Of a stretch of 7,791 bases of DNA, positions 5,212 through 7,791 are shown one piece after another. The DNA is taken from NCBI GenBank assembly GCA_002725095.1, contig PBQQ01000013.1, positions 1 through 7,791 on the forward strand, in the 5' to 3' direction. Position numbers and translations under genes: made by a program. The stretch's first letter is position 1. Every line of letters starts with the position of its first letter. The notes under the pieces are model-generated. The model had not been told where the DNA came from. It worked only from the letters and a program-made list of their open reading frames with translations, and searched no databases. This DNA is from Gammaproteobacteria bacterium. GTDB taxonomy: Bacteria > Pseudomonadota > Gammaproteobacteria > Pseudomonadales > Azotimanducaceae.

Positions 5212-7791
5212 TTAGGCTTTGCTGGGAGGGGATTTTGCTCCTAATGAGCTGCGTAAATAGCCCAGCAACCGGTCTCTTTCACGCATCAAGTCTTCAATCA
5301 TCATGTAAAGACAAGGCACGAGGAGTAGCGTAATTACTGTTGCAAACAAAACGCCCCAAGCTAGAGAAATGGCTATTGGCAGAAACGGACCCGTTGCCGG
5401 GGTTGTCGTAGTCATTAGCGGTATCAGACCAACAAAGGTTGTGACTGAGGTAAGAATTATAGGCCGAAAACGCGTCACTGCTGCGATGCATATAGCGCTC
5501 AACGCGTCCAGACCCTCACGGCGTTGGCGATTGGCGTAGTCCACCAAAACCAGTGATGAGTTAACCACGACTCCGGCTAGTGCAACTATGCCTAGTGCTG
5601 AGAAAAACATCAGCTGCACTCCGAGCACGTAGTGACCTACAATCGCGCCGACTGCTCCGAAAGGAATGACGCTCATTATCACAGCCGGCTGCAAGTAGCT
5701 TTTGAGTGGAATCGCGAGCAAACCGTAAATAACAAGACATGAGAACAACAAGCCTATGCCAAGACTCAAGAAACTTGAGTTTCGCTCTTCTTGTTCGCCG
5801 CCCACATCAAAATTTACGGTTGGATACTTTTCCTGCAGCTGCGCGACTAAGCTGGCTTTGATATCTGCCATGATGGTTTCTGGTGCTGCCACGGTGCGAT
5901 CGACGTCCGCGCTGACCTCAACCACTCGTTGTCCGTCGAGTCGGCGTATTTCTGAAAACCCGCGGCCGACTTCGAATTGCGCCACGCTATAAAAGGGCAC
6001 CTGGCTCCCCTCAGGCGTCCGTATGTACATGTTTTCAAGATCCCCCACGCTTGCTCGCTCACTTTCGGGAAAACGAACCATGACGCGCACGTCATCTTGC
6101 CCGCGCTGTATTCGCTGAGCTTCAACGCCATAAAAGGCATTTCGAACCTGGCTCGCCATGTCATTGAGAGTCAAGCCAAGATTTCGGGCCTCCGGAAGTA
6201 GCTCTAGCTGAATTTCCTGCTTCCCAGAGCGAAAGGTATCGGCAATGTCGAATACTCCAGGGTAACTCGAAAGCTGGTATTTTAGCTCCTCGGCGGCGTT
6301 CCGCAGCTCCTCGATATCTGTGCCTTGCAAGCGAAATTCTATGGGCTCGCCGGCGCTAAAGGTCGACGCATCAAAGGACAATTTAACCGCGTCGGGGATC
6401 GGACCCACGAGTTCGCGCCAGCGATTGGCGACTTCTTTGGCAGACAAATTGCCGCGCTCCTCAAACGGTACTATATCTATCACTATTTCGGCCAAGTTGC
6501 TTCGGCCCGGTCCAGGAGGTTGTCCTGGGCCGTTGCGATCCACCTTCTGGCCGACGCTCGACAATGTGTTTCGTACCAGCGGCTGGGCCAGAGAGTAGGT
6601 TTCAACAATCTCGTCATTTAGAGCTTTAGCACCGCGCTGCATTTGCAGCGCTGCCTGCAGCGTTGTTTCTGCGGCGACGCCCTCGGGCAACTCCAAGCTT
6701 GCATAGATGCGGTTGCCCTCGATTGCAGGAAAAAAGCCAAAGTTAACTCGACCGCTGGCTATCAGGGCGAACGCCAAAATCAATAAACCCAGGCAAGTGG
6801 TGGCTGTGGCGTAGCGCCAGCGGATAGAGGCCTCTAAAAACGGCCTATAGGTCTTGGTGGCAAGATCTTGCAGACCCTTGGCGAGCCTGCCTTGAAACTT
6901 ATTCCACCGGCCGGCGAAGCCAGTCGTTGCAATTTTTCGGCTTCGATGCGCCAAGTGAGAGGGCAGGATGAGTTGCGACTCTATGATGCTGCAGATCAAA
7001 GCAAGTATGACGATCCAGCCCAGCGGTGCAAAGAACCCCGCCATTTGACCGTCGACCATAATTAAAGGCAAGAAAGCGGCGATGGTCGTTAGAACGCCAA
7101 AAATCACTGGAACCGAGACCTCCCAAGTTCCCTCAACCGCTGCAGTCATTGCCTCTTTACCCATCTGCTCATGGGCGTAGACCCGCTCACCCACTACGAT
7201 GGCATCGTCTACTACAATGCCAAGTACTAGGATGAAGGCAAGCACCGTCATGGTTGATATTGTTAGGTCGGTAAACGGTATTAGAGCAAGGGTGCCCAAC
7301 AGCGCCACAGGTATTCCGATAGCTACCCACATGGCTAATCGAAACTGCAAGAATAAGGCGAGAATCACCAATACTAACAACAGCCCGCCAGCGGCGTTTT
7401 TTAGCAAGACCGACATACGCTCTTGCAGCTCTAGCGAGGTGTCGATCCAGATAGTGGTATCGATGCCCTGAGGTAATTTTCTACTAAATTCTTGGACGAT
7501 ATCCTTCGTGACCGCCGCGATCGCTATTAAGTCTTCACTGCCTACCTGAGAAACGTTGACCATCACAGCCGGTGCACCATTGAAAGCTGCCAATAGGTCG
7601 CCTTCTTCGAACGTATCTCTGATATTAGCTACTTCGCCGAGAGTGACTCTGGTTCCATCGAGGCGCGTCATCACGACGATGTCCGAAAATTCTGCGCCGA
7701 GGTAGGCTTGGCCCATGGTACGGATCAGAATTTCGCCACTTTCGGTTTTCAGTGTGCCACCGGGCATGTCCAGCGCCCCGGTGCGGATTGA
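5212..7791 (-). CDS. RND efflux pump inner-membrane permease, N-terminus cut by window edge
   Basis: The last 859 residues of an AcrB-type hydrophobe/amphiphile efflux-1 permease are visible. The frame stays open to base 7791, so the ATG at 7767 is internal and about 210 N-terminal residues (TM1 and the first porter subdomain) are missing by alignment to AcrB. It would use the proton gradient to export lipophilic compounds with a periplasmic adaptor and an outer-membrane channel, neither of which is in the window. The TM4 proton-relay pair is intact in GIVVDDAIVV (the two Asp codons at 7204-7209). The second periplasmic half begins after VNFGFFPAIEGNRIY, and the second membrane block starts near NSSFLSLGIGLLF. 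TRFRPIILTS retains the equivalents of AcrB Arg971 and Thr978. In TM10, GVVVNSSLVLVDYA has Asn (5560-5562) where AcrB has the essential Lys940. Drug range and partners cannot be read from this part. The next gene leftward starts 130 bp downstream. Confidence 0.95.
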   Translation of the reverse strand, partial: SIRTGALDMPGGTLKTESGEILIRTMGQAYLGAEFSDIVVMTRLDGTRVTLGEVANIRDTFEEGDLLAAFNGAPAVMVNVSQVGSEDLIAIAAVTKDIVQEFSRKLPQGIDTTIWIDTSLELQERMSVLLKNAAGGLLLVLVILALFLQFRLAMWVAIGIPVALLGTLALIPFTDLTISTMTVLAFILVLGIVVDDAIVVGERVYAHEQMGKEAMTAAVEGTWEVSVPVIFGVLTTIAAFLPLIMVDGQMAGFFAPLGWIVILALICSIIESQLILPSHLAHRSRKIATTGFAGRWNKFQGRLAKGLQDLATKTYRPFLEASIRWRYATATTCLGLLILAFALIASGRVNFGFFPAIEGNRIYASLELPEGVAAETTLQAALQMQRGAKALNDEIVETYSLAQPLVRNTLSSVGQKVDRNGPGQPPGPGRSNLAEIVIDIVPFEERGNLSAKEVANRWRELVGPIPDAVKLSFDASTFSAGEPIEFRLQGTDIEELRNAAEELKYQLSSYPGVFDIADTFRSGKQEIQLELLPEARNLGLTLNDMASQVRNAFYGVEAQRIQRGQDDVRVMVRFPESERASVGDLENMYIRTPEGSQVPFYSVAQFEVGRGFSEIRRLDGQRVVEVSADVDRTVAAPETIMADIKASLVAQLQEKYPTVNFDVGGEQEERNSSFLSLGIGLLFSCLVIYGLLAIPLKSYLQPAVIMSVIPFGAVGAIVGHYVLGVQLMFFSALGIVALAGVVVNSSLVLVDYANRQRREGLDALSAICIAAVTRFRPIILTSVTTFVGLIPLMTTTTPATGPFLPIAISLAWGVLFATVITLLLVPCLYMMIEDLMRERDRLLGYLRSSLGAKSPPSKA

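Noticed and set aside
6634..6651. Perfect inverted repeat GCGCTGCA-TT-TGCAGCGC.
   Set aside because: It lies inside the RND coding region and is explained by Ala-Leu-Gln-Met-Gln-Arg codons. There is no sign of a regulatory role.
2305..7791. A single operon of RND, acyl-CoA dehydrogenase and MFS genes.
   Set aside because: All three share a strand, but the gaps are 130 and 197 bp, a strong terminator separates the last two, and the functions do not interlock.

Overview
This window looks like ordinary chromosomal DNA from a Gram-negative bacterium, probably a marine-type gammaproteobacterium. That placement is an inference from the gene types (a tripartite-type RND efflux permease, an ACAD10/11-like acyl-CoA dehydrogenase, a Spinster-like MFS carrier, a long GST-like protein) and the mid-range base composition. 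No rRNA or other phylogenetic marker is present to confirm it. I see no tRNA, rRNA, CRISPR array, insertion sequence, phage gene or attachment site.

There are five protein genes, four complete and one cut by the right edge. From left to right they are a membrane-anchored alpha/beta hydrolase (32-1057, minus), a 380-residue GST-like protein (1166-2308, plus), an MFS transporter (2305-3582, minus), an acyl-CoA dehydrogenase (3780-5081, minus) and an RND efflux pump inner-membrane subunit (5212-7791, minus; its N-terminal part lies beyond the window). The hydrolase and the GST gene diverge from a 108-bp spacer that carries two small palindromes. The GST and MFS genes converge and overlap by 4 bp at their stop codons. 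The MFS, dehydrogenase and RND genes all point left but look like separate transcription units: a perfect 12-bp-stem hairpin with T/A tracts (3733-3760) separates the dehydrogenase from the MFS gene, and the 130-bp gap upstream of the dehydrogenase holds its own ribosome binding site and a possible -10 box.

The genes do not form an evident single pathway. Hydrolase, GST, MFS carrier, acyl-CoA dehydrogenase and RND pump are all typical of metabolism and export of lipophilic or xenobiotic compounds, so a loose theme of detoxification and fatty-acid-like catabolism is possible, but it is unproven. I found no convincing undescribed system. The points most worth a second look are the long C-terminal extension of the GST-like protein, the loss of the AcrB Lys940 equivalent in the RND pump, the ACAD10/11-type dehydrogenase with no kinase partner nearby, and perfect inverted repeats in the two regulatory spacers.
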